DNA from: Mucilaginibacter corticis
Lineage (GTDB): Bacteria > Bacteroidota > Bacteroidia > Sphingobacteriales > Sphingobacteriaceae
Length of the DNA stretch: 64,000 nt
Direction: 5' to 3'
Assembly: GCF_007558865.1 (NCBI RefSeq)
Contig: NZ_VLPK01000005.1
Span: 124,001-188,000, forward strand
Shown here one piece after another: positions 1 to 7,734 of the stretch (positions are counted from its first letter, which is position 1; the number at the start of each line of letters is the position of its first letter). Under the pieces are notes generated by a model. It made no database searches, was not told the DNA's origin, and saw only the letters and a list, made by a program, of their open reading frames with translations. The translations under genes and the position numbers were made by a program.

Positions 1-513
1 GCCAATGTTGCTTATTACCTGACGGATTTTACGATATTCGGGCCTGAAATCATGGCCCCATTCTGAGATACAGTGCGCTTCATCAACCGCAACAAACGAT
101 ACTTGATTTAAGCGTAAAAAATCTACATTTTCTTGTTTAGTTAACGACTCGGGTGCAACATAAAGTAATTTGGTTTTACCGCCCAGCACATCTTCCTTAA
201 CTCTTATAATATCTGCCTTTGTTAATGATGAATTTAAAAAATGTGCAATGCTGTCTGATCCGCCAAAAGCCCTTAACTGGTCAACCTGGTTCTTCATCAA
301 AGCAATAAGGGGCGAAATTACTATAGCAGTGCCTTCACTCATTAACGCGGGCAATTGGTAACACATGGACTTACCACCACCTGTAGGCATAATAACAAAC
401 GTATCATTACCGGCCAAAATGTTGGTTATAATCGCTTCCTGTTCTCCTTTGAAGTTATCGAACCCGAAAAAGTTCTGGAGATTATCAAAGAGCGACTTCT
501 TTGTTTCTATCAT
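1..513 (-). CDS. recQ: ATP-dependent DNA helicase RecQ, N-terminal part (cut by window edge)
   Basis: This is the first 171 codons of a RecQ-family 3'-5' DNA helicase, which unwinds DNA during recombination and fork repair. Reading the minus strand from the ATG at 513 gives an uninterrupted frame to the window edge. It contains the Walker A motif MPTGGGKSMCYQLPAL, the segment SPLIALMKNQVDQL, the TxxxLLYVAPE motif and the Walker B/DEAH-type motif VDEAHCISEWGHDFRPEYR. The last is the aromatic-rich loop typical of RecQ rather than of other SF2 helicases. The remaining helicase lobe, the zinc-binding and winged-helix RQC region and any HRDC domain lie outside the window. It is divergent from the gene at 756. 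Confidence 0.95.
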   Translation of the reverse strand, partial: MIETKKSLFDNLQNFFGFDNFKGEQEAIITNILAGNDTFVIMPTGGGKSMCYQLPALMSEGTAIVISPLIALMKNQVDQLRAFGGSDSIAHFLNSSLTKADIIRVKEDVLGGKTKLLYVAPESLTKQENVDFLRLNQVSFVAVDEAHCISEWGHDFRPEYRKIRQVISNIG

Positions 514-755
514 TGATATGGGTATTCGTAATTGTTTAAAAGTTTAAAGTAACAAAATTTAAAGAATAAACGACAGATTTACTTTAAAATTTTATACAAA
601 AATGATTATTTGAAATAAAACAATTTGTTTATTTAATCTTTTATATCCTGTGGTATTTTTACTGTTAATTATTTAGTGTTGTTTAATTATTATTTAACAG
701 ATAAATACCCACTTTTGCTACGGATAATACCAAACTATATTTTCTACAATTTAAA

Positions 756-1841
756 ATGAATAAAAACTATTATGCCATAATTATGGCGGGCGGTATCGGA
801 AGCCGTTTCTGGCCCATCAGCCGCACATCCTATCCAAAACAATTTATTGACATATTAGGTACAGGAAAAACTTTAATACAAAATACATATGATCGTTTTT
901 TGAAGGTATGCCCAAAAGAGAATATTTATGTGGTTACCAATGAAAATTATACCGGTATTGTAAAAGAGCAGTTGCCTGATATGGCCGACAACCAGATACT
1001 TACAGAGCCGGTTATGCGCAACACCGCCCCTTGCGTTGCTTACGGTTCATTTAAAATTGAAAGTATTAACCCTGATGCAGCTATTGTTGTAGCGCCTTCA
1101 GATCACCTAATATTAGATGAAGCCGCGTTTATAGCATCCATCGAAAAATCATTACAGACCGCTACCAAACACCAATGCCTGGTAACACTGGGCATTATGC
1201 CGTCAAGGCCTGATACCGGTTATGGCTATATCCAATATACAGACAACACTATTGACGGTGATTTTCATAAAGTAAAAACATTTACTGAAAAGCCCAACCT
1301 TGAAATTGCAAAGACCTTTTTGCAAAGCGGCGATTTTTTATGGAATGCAGGCATATTTGTATGGTCTGCAAAGGCTATTGTTAAGGCGTTTGAACAATAC
1401 CTACCTGAAATGAGTGATATTTTTGCCGAAGCCCGCCCGCATTACAACACCGAAAACGAAAAAACACACGTAAACCAGGCTTATTTGCAATGTACCAATA
1501 TATCTATTGATTATGGGATCATGGAAAAAGCTAATAATGTTTACGTGCTGCCATCAGAATTTGGATGGTCTGACCTGGGTACCTGGGCATCAATTTATGA
1601 ATTGGCCCATAAAGATTATGTAGGCAATGCCGTTATCCCTGCCGAAAAAGTGATCATGTACGATTCATCAAACTGCATGGTTAACATACCTGAAGATAAA
1701 CTGGTTATTATACAGGGGCTACATGATTATATTGTGGTTGAATCAAACAATACATTATTGATCTGTCCGCGCGACCAGGAACAAAATGTAAAGAAAGTAG
1801 TTGCTGACGTTAAGCAGCAATTTGGAACAAAATATATATAA
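756..1841 (+). CDS. manC: Mannose-1-phosphate guanylyltransferase
   Basis: The predicted enzyme makes GDP-mannose from mannose-1-phosphate and GTP, for cell-surface glycans. The 361-residue protein opens with the sugar-nucleotide pyrophosphorylase signature MAGGIGSRFWP followed by PKQF (residues 10-30). It also has APSDH near 113, FTEKP at 176-180 and FLWNAGIFVW at 194-203. All are typical of GDP-mannose pyrophosphorylases. It is the short form: the C-terminal phosphomannose isomerase cupin found in proteobacterial AlgA/ManC is absent, so only the transferase activity is expected. It appears monocistronic, with its own strong terminator downstream. Confidence 0.93.
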   Translation: MNKNYYAIIMAGGIGSRFWPISRTSYPKQFIDILGTGKTLIQNTYDRFLKVCPKENIYVVTNENYTGIVKEQLPDMADNQILTEPVMRNTAPCVAYGSFKIESINPDAAIVVAPSDHLILDEAAFIASIEKSLQTATKHQCLVTLGIMPSRPDTGYGYIQYTDNTIDGDFHKVKTFTEKPNLEIAKTFLQSGDFLWNAGIFVWSAKAIVKAFEQYLPEMSDIFAEARPHYNTENEKTHVNQAYLQCTNISIDYGIMEKANNVYVLPSEFGWSDLGTWASIYELAHKDYVGNAVIPAEKVIMYDSSNCMVNIPEDKLVIIQGLHDYIVVESNNTLLICPRDQEQNVKKVVADVKQQFGTKYI

Positions 1842-1860
1842 GCTTTTGTGAAAGTTTGTA

Positions 1861-1891
1861 AAAAGCGCCCGCCACACCGGGCGCTTTTCTG
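1861..1891 (+). terminator. Intrinsic terminator after the mannose-1-phosphate guanylyltransferase gene
   Basis: An 11-bp perfect stem (AAAAGCGCCCG / CGGGCGCTTTT) encloses a six-base loop and ends in a T-rich tract. The symmetric A and T tails mean it could also work on the other strand. Confidence 0.9.
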
Positions 1892-2031
1892 TTTCTAACT
1901 GCTACTAAAACAGAAAAAAACAGCTGCTAACAAAAAGCACATTACCAACTACTTGCGTGTTTCATTTATCTTAAAATTGCTTAAAGCCTCTCCTTTTTAA
2001 CAATTTATTAACCCAAAAACAAACCATTTGC

Positions 2032-2039
2032 TATATTTG
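2032..2039 (+). promoter_or_regulatory. -7 promoter element of the SRP RNA gene
   Basis: TATATTTG is an exact match to the Bacteroidota -7 consensus TAnnTTTG. It lies four bases before the expected 5' end of the SRP RNA, which is the expected distance to +1. Confidence 0.75.
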
Positions 2040-2043
2040 CTCC

Positions 2044-2146
2044 GGGGTAAGTCTTTTACGGCCAGCTCCTCTTGAACTCCCCCAGGGTGGGAACGCAGCA
2101 AGGGTAGAGAGTTGAGCGGCGCGATAAGAGTAGCTTACCCTTTTTT
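2044..2146 (+). ncRNA. ffs: Signal recognition particle RNA (small bacterial 4.5S type)
   Basis: The RNA component of the signal recognition particle, which binds Ffh to target nascent membrane proteins. The segment around 2078-2106 has the conserved domain IV pattern: CCCCAGGGTGGGAACGCAGC followed by AAGG, a GNRA-like tip flanked by the asymmetric and symmetric loops contacted by Ffh. The ends close a hairpin (GGGGTAAG near 2044 with CTTACCC near 2134), giving the simple rod of the small form. A -7 box sits just upstream, and six T residues follow the closing stem, acting as the terminator. No Alu domain is present. Confidence 0.93.
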
Positions 2147-2243
2147 ATGTCTTTTTTTTCGCAAAACCCTTGCAAATCACCACCTTTTATAGTTAAATTT
2201 ATATAACAATTTCTTTAAATGTTAATTTCAGGAGGAAGTGATC

Positions 2244-2426
2244 ATGAAGAAAAAAATTACAATGGTTTTAAAGTCTGATAAGACTGAAACCGATAGCTCA
2301 GAGTTGTTTATCATCCGCACTGCTAACCCCAAAATGTACCGCGACCACAAAATTGCCGATTACCATATCCATGGTCGGGCTAATAAATTTCCGTTTGGGA
2401 GTGGCCATGGGCCTGAGTGCTTCTAA
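2244..2426 (+). CDS. Small orphan protein, 60 residues
   Basis: A short basic N-terminus (MKKKITMVLK) is followed by a polar region with little hydrophobic character and a His/Gly-rich tail (YHIHGR, GSGHGPECF). I do not recognise the family. The ATG at 2244 is chosen over the GTG at 2238 because a strong AGGAGG at 2230-2235 is eight bases from the ATG but only two from the GTG. Such a perfect Shine-Dalgarno is unusual for this phylum and supports real translation. No signal peptide or membrane segment is seen. It lies alone between the SRP RNA and the YpdA-like gene. Confidence 0.6.
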   Translation: MKKKITMVLKSDKTETDSSELFIIRTANPKMYRDHKIADYHIHGRANKFPFGSGHGPECF

Positions 2427-2632
2427 AATTTAATTGATCGGGTGTTTATTAATTGCTGTGAGTGTACCCACAGTGTGATGTTTTTTGTCCGTTTAAAAAC
2501 TATTATAACCTCAACATAAAACTTTAGCATAAGTCATTGTAAACTCATTATTCGGCATTTAAATGAGCCTATTGATTAATCATTGAACTTTAATAGATCA
2601 AAACTGATTATTATTGCACAAAGTTCAATTAA

Positions 2633-3598
2633 ATGCTCGATATACTCATTATAGGTGGCGGACCTATCGGAATAGCATGCGGCCTTAAGGCACAAAAAGC
2701 GGGATTAAGCTTCGTGATCATTGAAAAAGGCTGCCTGGTTAATTCTCTTTACAACTATCCGGCTACCATGACTTTTTTTTCAACCTCAGAAAAACTGGAG
2801 ATTGGCGGCATTCCGTTTGTCACTATCAGCAATAAGCCCACCCGCGCCGAAGCGTTAGAATATTATCGCCGTGTAGCTACATCCAATCATCTGCCTATTA
2901 ACCTGTTTGAAGAAGTAACCGCAATTGAGCATACTGATAGCTACACAGTTACTACCAGCAAAGCAACTTACGAGGCCAAACACATCATCATTTGTACCGG
3001 CTTTTATGACGTGGCAGTCAACCTGGATATCCCGGGCGAAGACCTACCCAAAGTACAGCATTATTACAAAGACCCTCACTTTTTTGCCATGCAAAAAGTA
3101 GTGGTTGTAGGTTCAAGCAACTCGGCAATTGATGTGGCATTAGAAACATATCGTAAAGGCGCTGAGGTAACTTTGGTTGTGCGTGGCGATGAGATAAGTC
3201 ACAGGGTTAAATATTGGGTTAGGCCCGATATTATCAACCGCATAAAAGAAGGTAGCATAAAGGCCTATTTCAATTCAAATTTAAAGGCCATCCGACAAAC
3301 TGAGGTGGATATTGATACCCCTGAGGGTACGCTGACTACCCCTAATGATTTTGTGATGGCCATGACCGGTTACAAACCCAATTTTGACCAGTTAAAAAAA
3401 TGGGGATTGATCTTATCTGACGATAAATTTATTCCGCAATATAATGCTGAAACGATGGAAACCAACCTGCCTGGCCTATATCTTGCGGGCGTAGTTTGCG
3501 GTGGGCTTGATACTCACCTTTGGTTTATAGAAAACTCGCGCATACATGCTGATATGATAGTTGATGATATTGTTGCTAAACGCAACAACCAGGATTAA
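2633..3598 (+). CDS. YpdA-family FAD/NAD(P)-dependent oxidoreductase (putative bacillithiol disulfide reductase family)
   Basis: A 321-residue two-dinucleotide-binding flavoprotein. GGGPIG (residues 8-13) is the FAD motif, GSSNSAIDVALE (from residue 160) the NAD(P)H motif, and ICTGFYD and LAGVV complete the fold. The segment KGCLVNSLYNYP, then FFSTSEKLEIGGIPF, is characteristic of YpdA, the enzyme proposed to reduce bacillithiol disulfide in Firmicutes. The conserved Cys in the GGGPCG motif of that enzyme is Ile12 here, so the activity is uncertain (see findings). It stands alone between the small orphan and the arginine cluster. Confidence 0.85.
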   Translation: MLDILIIGGGPIGIACGLKAQKAGLSFVIIEKGCLVNSLYNYPATMTFFSTSEKLEIGGIPFVTISNKPTRAEALEYYRRVATSNHLPINLFEEVTAIEHTDSYTVTTSKATYEAKHIIICTGFYDVAVNLDIPGEDLPKVQHYYKDPHFFAMQKVVVVGSSNSAIDVALETYRKGAEVTLVVRGDEISHRVKYWVRPDIINRIKEGSIKAYFNSNLKAIRQTEVDIDTPEGTLTTPNDFVMAMTGYKPNFDQLKKWGLILSDDKFIPQYNAETMETNLPGLYLAGVVCGGLDTHLWFIENSRIHADMIVDDIVAKRNNQD

Positions 3599-3688
3599 CC
3601 CAGCAGCCTGGCTATGTTATCTTTATGTAAACTTAATCAGCTGTACACCTGATCATCTATTTGCGCTGTAAACTAATTAACTTTTCTC

Positions 3689-3722
3689 TTGCATAAGTTA
3701 AAATTAATGCAAACTTTTGCAT
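3689..3722 (+). promoter_or_regulatory. Probable promoter and inverted-repeat operator of the arginine cluster
   Basis: TTG at 3689-3691 and AACTTTTG at 3712-3719 (one mismatch to TAnnTTTG) are 20 bases apart, the spacing expected for sigma-A promoters in this phylum. Overlapping the -7 box is the inverted repeat ATGCAAA-CT-TTTGCAT (3707-3722). A further TTGCAT at 3689-3694 forms a second inverted repeat with ATGCAA. The arrangement suggests a repressor site but does not resemble a classical ArgR box. Function is inferred. Confidence 0.5.
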
Positions 3723-3752
3723 CAAATTTAAATAAAGCAACAATCTATCAAA

Positions 3753-3875
3753 ATGATACTGCAAACCTTAAATATGCCCACTGTTAGAGCAGCTATTGCT
3801 CCGGTTGCCGCTGCTTTGGTTTCAACTGTTTTATTTAGTCCGTCACGACGAAGACTATTCATCCCCCGGGTTTAA
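3753..3875 (+). CDS. Candidate arginine leader peptide, 40 residues
   Basis: An ATG at 3753, about 30 bases after the predicted transcription start, opens a 40-codon frame ending at TAA 3873-3875, just upstream of the arginine genes. The peptide carries five Arg residues, including three in a row (CGA CGA AGA, residues 32-34) and one more near the end. Tandem codons for the end product close to the stop are the hallmark of attenuation leaders, and a clear tryptophan example exists in this window at 49418. In contrast to that case I see no convincing terminator before the first structural gene, only a 7-bp hairpin at about 3902-3922 without a following T-run. The leader role is therefore a hypothesis. 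Confidence 0.45.
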   Translation: MILQTLNMPTVRAAIAPVAAALVSTVLFSPSRRRLFIPRV

Positions 3876-3989
3876 TTGTCAGCACACCTACTGCCCGTCA
3901 ACAGAAGTTCTTTTTAAACTTCTTCAACAAAAACAATCTAATTACTTAGGCATAAAGCCATTTTTTAACGGTAATTTTTTCTATTTACA

Positions 3990-4637
3990 ATGACTATAAA
4001 AGATTTTGATATTCAGGTTGCTACTGCCCAGCATGTAGACTATGCACCACTCATTACTGATGAGATGGCCGAGTCGGCAAAAGCTCGCGGCACCGGCATT
4101 GCGCAACGCTCGCCTGAATATGTAGCTACTAAAATGCTTGAGGGCAAAGCTGTAATTGCCTTACATAAAGATGGCACCTGGGCGGGTTTCTGCTACATAG
4201 AAACCTGGAGCCACGGCGATTTTGTGGCCAATTCGGGTTTGATCGTATCACCATTATTCAGAAAAGCAGGCTTGGCAAAAGCCATTAAACATAAAATTTT
4301 TGAGTTATCAAGAACTAAATATCCTGATGCCAAGCTTTTTGGTTTGACTACCGGCCTGGCTGTAATGAAGATCAACTCTGACCTGGGTTATGAGCCGGTT
4401 ACCTATTCTGAATTAACACAGGACGAGGATTTCTGGAAAGGCTGCAAAAGTTGTGTTAATTACGATATCCTGACCATGAAAGAACGCAAGAATTGCATGT
4501 GCACCGCCATGTTATTTGATCCTGTCGAGAAAGCCAAAGATGCCGAAAAACAGAAGCAGGAAAATCTTGAAAAAATGACTAAAAAGGCTACGCTTTTTCA
4601 ACGCATTGAAAGCGTCATTAAAAGTTTCGGACAATAA
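3990..4637 (+). CDS. GNAT family N-acyltransferase, likely N-acylglutamate synthase of the arginine pathway
   Basis: The 215-residue protein has a GNAT core: a strand GFCYIETW, then VSPLFRKAGLAKAIKHKIFE, which matches the acyl-CoA pyrophosphate-binding motif A (R/Q-x-x-G-x-G/A). Being the first structural gene of the arginine cluster, it is best read as the enzyme that acylates glutamate, since no argA or argJ is seen nearby. This assignment is by context. The C-terminal half has a C-x2-C (GCKSC) and a C-x-C (NCMC) pair that could bind metal, which is not usual for GNAT enzymes. A charged, Lys/Glu-rich helix ends the protein. Confidence 0.75.
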   Translation: MTIKDFDIQVATAQHVDYAPLITDEMAESAKARGTGIAQRSPEYVATKMLEGKAVIALHKDGTWAGFCYIETWSHGDFVANSGLIVSPLFRKAGLAKAIKHKIFELSRTKYPDAKLFGLTTGLAVMKINSDLGYEPVTYSELTQDEDFWKGCKSCVNYDILTMKERKNCMCTAMLFDPVEKAKDAEKQKQENLEKMTKKATLFQRIESVIKSFGQ

Positions 4638-4640
4638 ACT

Positions 4641-4707
4641 TGTAGAGACACAACACTTTGTGTCTCCTGAACATATTTAAAAAGACGCAAAGTATTGCGT
4701 CTCTACA
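4641..4707. repeat. Palindromic repeat, GTAGAGAC family
   Basis: A 67-bp element in the gap before argG. The ends are perfect 9-bp inverted repeats (TGTAGAGAC / GTCTCTACA). Inside are two hairpins, GAGACACAA...TTTGTGTCTC and AGACGCAA-agta-TTGCGTCT. It ends about 13 bases before the argG start and may form structure in the operon mRNA. Confidence 0.8.
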
Positions 4708-4719
4708 TTAAAATAAACA

Positions 4720-5916
4720 ATGGAAAAGAAAAAAGTAGTATTAGCGTATAGCGGAGGCCTGGATACCTCATTTTGTTGCATCTATTTAACAAGGGACTTA
4801 GGTTATGAAGTACACTCGGTAATTGTAAACACCGGTGGTTTCAGCGCTGAAGAACTAAACACTGTTGAAAAACGCGCTTACGAAATGGGCGTAACATCAC
4901 ACCATGTGGTTGATGAAACCGAAAACTTTTATAATACCTGTGTTCGCTATTTAATATACGGTAACGTGTTAAAAAACAACACTTATCCATTGTCGGTAAG
5001 TGCGGAGCGGGTTAGCCAGGCCACTGCCATTGCCAACTACGCCAAAGAAATTGGTGCCGAGTTTGTTGCCCACGGCAGTACAGGCGCCGGTAATGACCAA
5101 GTTAGGTTTGATATGATCTTCAATATCCTAATACCTAATGTCGGCATCATCACCCCTATCCGCGATCTGAAATTGAGCCGTGAAGCTGAGATCGAATATC
5201 TTAAAAAACATGGTGTCGACATGAATTTTGAGAAAGCAAAATACTCTATCAACAAAGGTATCTGGGGTACGTCTGTAGGTGGTAAAGAAACTTTAACATC
5301 AAACTTAGGCCTGCCCGAAGAAGCATGGCCTACACAGGTTACCGAAACAGAAGCAAGAAATATCGAGCTAACTTTTGAAAAAGGCGAACTTGTTGCGCTT
5401 GACGGAAAAAGATATGATCACCCTACACAAGCTATTCAAGACCTGCAGGCTATTGCGCAGCCTTACGGTATTGGCCGCGATATTCATGTTGGCGATACCA
5501 TTATCGGTATTAAAGGCCGGGTTGGTTTTGAAGCTGCTGCACCAATGGTAATTATTAAAGCGCATCATACTTTAGAGAAACACACGTTAACCAAATGGCA
5601 ACTAACCTGGAAAGATCAATTGTCTATGTTTTACGGTAACTGGCTGCATGAAGGACAATTCCATGATCCTATTATGCGCAATATGGAAGCTTTCCTTACA
5701 GACACGCAGAAAAACGTTAGCGGCAAGGTATTTGTACAATTGTTGCCATATCGTTTCCAGGTAGTAGGTATTGAGTCAGATCATGATCTGATGTCTAACA
5801 AATTTGGCAGCTATGGCGAAATGAACAATTCATGGAGCGGCGAAGATGTAAAAGGCTTCTCTAAAATATTTGGCAACCAGGTGATGATCTATCATAAAGT
5901 TAACAGCGAAGGATAA
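4720..5916 (+). CDS. argG: Argininosuccinate synthase
   Basis: It joins citrulline and aspartate with ATP to give argininosuccinate, the penultimate step of arginine synthesis. The 398-residue length is typical. The ATP-binding PP-loop SGGLDTS is at residues 11-17. Other family signatures are SAERVSQATAIANYA and HGSTGAGNDQVRFD (the citrulline/aspartate-binding region). The next gene starts within its stop codon (TAATG), so the two are translationally coupled. The partner argininosuccinate lyase is not in this window. Confidence 0.96.
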   Translation: MEKKKVVLAYSGGLDTSFCCIYLTRDLGYEVHSVIVNTGGFSAEELNTVEKRAYEMGVTSHHVVDETENFYNTCVRYLIYGNVLKNNTYPLSVSAERVSQATAIANYAKEIGAEFVAHGSTGAGNDQVRFDMIFNILIPNVGIITPIRDLKLSREAEIEYLKKHGVDMNFEKAKYSINKGIWGTSVGGKETLTSNLGLPEEAWPTQVTETEARNIELTFEKGELVALDGKRYDHPTQAIQDLQAIAQPYGIGRDIHVGDTIIGIKGRVGFEAAAPMVIIKAHHTLEKHTLTKWQLTWKDQLSMFYGNWLHEGQFHDPIMRNMEAFLTDTQKNVSGKVFVQLLPYRFQVVGIESDHDLMSNKFGSYGEMNNSWSGEDVKGFSKIFGNQVMIYHKVNSEG

Positions 5917-6263
5917 TGAATACGGTATTTTCAAAAGGCGAATGTTTAGCACATTACATCTGGGGCGATGATTGCCACGGCTGGACCTTTGTTGATACCG
6001 AATCGCTGTCTGTTAAACAAGAGCTAATGCCGCCCGATACAGCCGAAAAGCTGCACTATCATGAAAAAGCTACCCAGTTCTTTTATATTTTAAAGGGACG
6101 TGCAAAGTTTACAATTGATGGTGAAGTGGTTGAACTGAAAGAGCAACAAGCTATTCAAATAAATCCGGCACAGCGGCACTTTATAGCCAACCATCAGAAT
6201 ACCGACCTGGAATTTATTTTGTACTCTTATCCATCTACCAATTATGACAGAGTTAACTGCTGA
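5916..6263 (+). CDS. Small single-domain cupin
   Basis: A 115-residue beta-barrel protein of the cupin_2 type. Motif 1 is partly visible as LHYHEKATQFFYILKGRAKF, with two His and a downstream Glu-like position. Motif 2 is the weaker INPAQRHFIANH. These usually bind a divalent metal. Its start overlaps the argG stop and its end overlaps the next GNAT gene by 20 bases, so it belongs to the arginine transcript, but no arginine-related role is known to me. Confidence 0.75.
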   Translation: MNTVFSKGECLAHYIWGDDCHGWTFVDTESLSVKQELMPPDTAEKLHYHEKATQFFYILKGRAKFTIDGEVVELKEQQAIQINPAQRHFIANHQNTDLEFILYSYPSTNYDRVNC

Positions 6264-6738
6264 TGAGCTTAATCTTTCTGTAAGACAGATAGATTTTGAA
6301 AAGATAGACGAGGTTATTGATCTTTTTGATCAATACAGGATGTTTTATAAACAAGCCAGCGATCTTGAACTGGCAAAACATTTTTTAACCGAACGTTTAC
6401 AAAATAATGAGTCGGTTATTTTTGTGGCCTGTATCGAGTTTAATGATACCGCCCTTTCTGTTGGATTTACGCAACTGTATCCAAAATATTCATCTGTAAA
6501 AGCTGTAAAAAACTGGATCCTGAATGATCTGTATGTCAACCCGGCTTATCGTAAACAGGGTATCGGCAATAAATTGATAGACGCCTCAATTGATTTTGCC
6601 AAAAACGGTGGCGCTAAATATGTACAAATAGAAACAGCCACTGATAATTATACGGCTCAAAGTTTATATGAGTCGGTAGGATTTATAAAACAGGCACCTG
6701 ATGCAGAATTTATTGTGTATCGGAAAAGTGTCGACTAA
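6244..6738 (+). CDS. GNAT family N-acetyltransferase
   Basis: A 164-residue acetyltransferase with a well-formed core: WILNDLYVNPAYRKQGIGNKL is split around motif A (Q/R-x-x-G-x-G = RKQGIG), and YESVGFIKQ is the C-terminal motif. This is the RimI-like/diamine-type single-domain form. Its substrate cannot be read from sequence. It overlaps the cupin gene by 20 bases and precedes argC by 12 bases, so it is co-transcribed with arginine genes. It is distinct from the larger GNAT at 3990. Confidence 0.85.
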   Translation: MTELTADELNLSVRQIDFEKIDEVIDLFDQYRMFYKQASDLELAKHFLTERLQNNESVIFVACIEFNDTALSVGFTQLYPKYSSVKAVKNWILNDLYVNPAYRKQGIGNKLIDASIDFAKNGGAKYVQIETATDNYTAQSLYESVGFIKQAPDAEFIVYRKSVD

Positions 6739-6750
6739 TAATATAAAGCA

Positions 6751-7734
6751 ATGAAAAAGATAAAAGCAGGAATAATTGGTGGTGCAGGCTATACCGGCGG
6801 CGAGATGCTGCGGATATTGGTTAACCATCCTGATGTAGAGATTGCTTTTGTACACAGCAATAGTAATGCGGGTAATTTTATTCATGACATTCATACAGAT
6901 TTGCTTGGCGATACCGATCTGAAGTTTACGGATGAACTGTCAACAGCGATAGACGTATTGTTTTTATGTGTTGGACATGGCGATGCTAAAAAGTTTCTTG
7001 ATGCTAACGCCATTCCGGACAGCGTAAAAATAATTGACCTGAGCCAGGATTTCAGGCTGGCTAAGAATGCAAAAATCGGTTTAAAAACATTTGTTTACGG
7101 CTTGCCTGAATTAAACAGCGAAGCTATCAAATCGGCACAAAACATAGCTAATCCGGGTTGTTTTGCTACCTGCCTGCAATTGGGTTTGTTGCCTTTGGCA
7201 TCAAAAGGATTGTTAAATAATGAAGTTCATGTATCGGCCACAACAGGTTCAACCGGTGCAGGGCAAAGTTTGGCCGCGACTTCGCACTTTACCTGGCGTA
7301 ATGATAATCTTTCGGTTTATAAAGTATTTGGCCACCAGCATTTAAATGAGATAGGCGAATCATTAAAGCAATTGCAACCTGCTTTTAACCAGGCAATCAA
7401 TTTCATTCCTTATAGGGGCGATTTTACCCGGGGGATATTTGCTTCTATTTATACCGACTGTGATCTGTCTGAAGAAGATGCTTTAAAACTATACCAGGAT
7501 TTTTATGCCGATGCACCGTTTACACACATAACCAGCAGAAACATAGATCTTAAACAGATAGTGAACACCAACAAGGTATTTATACAGGTAAAAAAATATG
7601 ATAATAAATTATTTATTATCAGCATGTTAGATAATTTACTTAAAGGCGCTTCAGGCCAGGCAGTTCAAAATATGAACCTGTTGTTCGGCCTTGATGAACG
7701 CGCAGGACTTTGTTTAAAAGCTAACGCTTTTTAA
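6751..7734 (+). CDS. argC: N-acyl-gamma-glutamyl-phosphate reductase
   Basis: NADPH-dependent reduction of N-acylglutamyl phosphate to the semialdehyde, the third step of arginine synthesis. The Rossmann motif GGAGYTGGE is at residues 10-18, and the catalytic cysteine is Cys137 in NPGCFAT. TTGSTGAG and the His of FGHQHLNEI match the substrate-binding region. The 327-residue length is normal. The gene ends where the left arm of an inverted repeat begins. Confidence 0.95.
   Translation: MKKIKAGIIGGAGYTGGEMLRILVNHPDVEIAFVHSNSNAGNFIHDIHTDLLGDTDLKFTDELSTAIDVLFLCVGHGDAKKFLDANAIPDSVKIIDLSQDFRLAKNAKIGLKTFVYGLPELNSEAIKSAQNIANPGCFATCLQLGLLPLASKGLLNNEVHVSATTGSTGAGQSLAATSHFTWRNDNLSVYKVFGHQHLNEIGESLKQLQPAFNQAINFIPYRGDFTRGIFASIYTDCDLSEEDALKLYQDFYADAPFTHITSRNIDLKQIVNTNKVFIQVKKYDNKLFIISMLDNLLKGASGQAVQNMNLLFGLDERAGLCLKANAF

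Noticed and set aside
170..547. Two short plus-strand ORFs
   Set aside because: They run antisense to a clear RecQ reading frame on the minus strand and carry no family features.
2450..2495. Short CTGTG/CACAG hairpin with a T-run after the small orphan gene
   Set aside because: A possible weak terminator, but the 5-bp stem is not convincing and the T-run is separated from it.
3902..3922. Hairpin AGAAGTT/AACTTCT after the putative arginine leader as an attenuator terminator
   Set aside because: The stem is weak and not followed by a T-run, so it was not called a terminator.
3796..3993. 65-codon ORF before the first arginine gene
   Set aside because: No Shine-Dalgarno, odd composition, and it conflicts in frame with the leader ORF at 3753-3875, which has better context.
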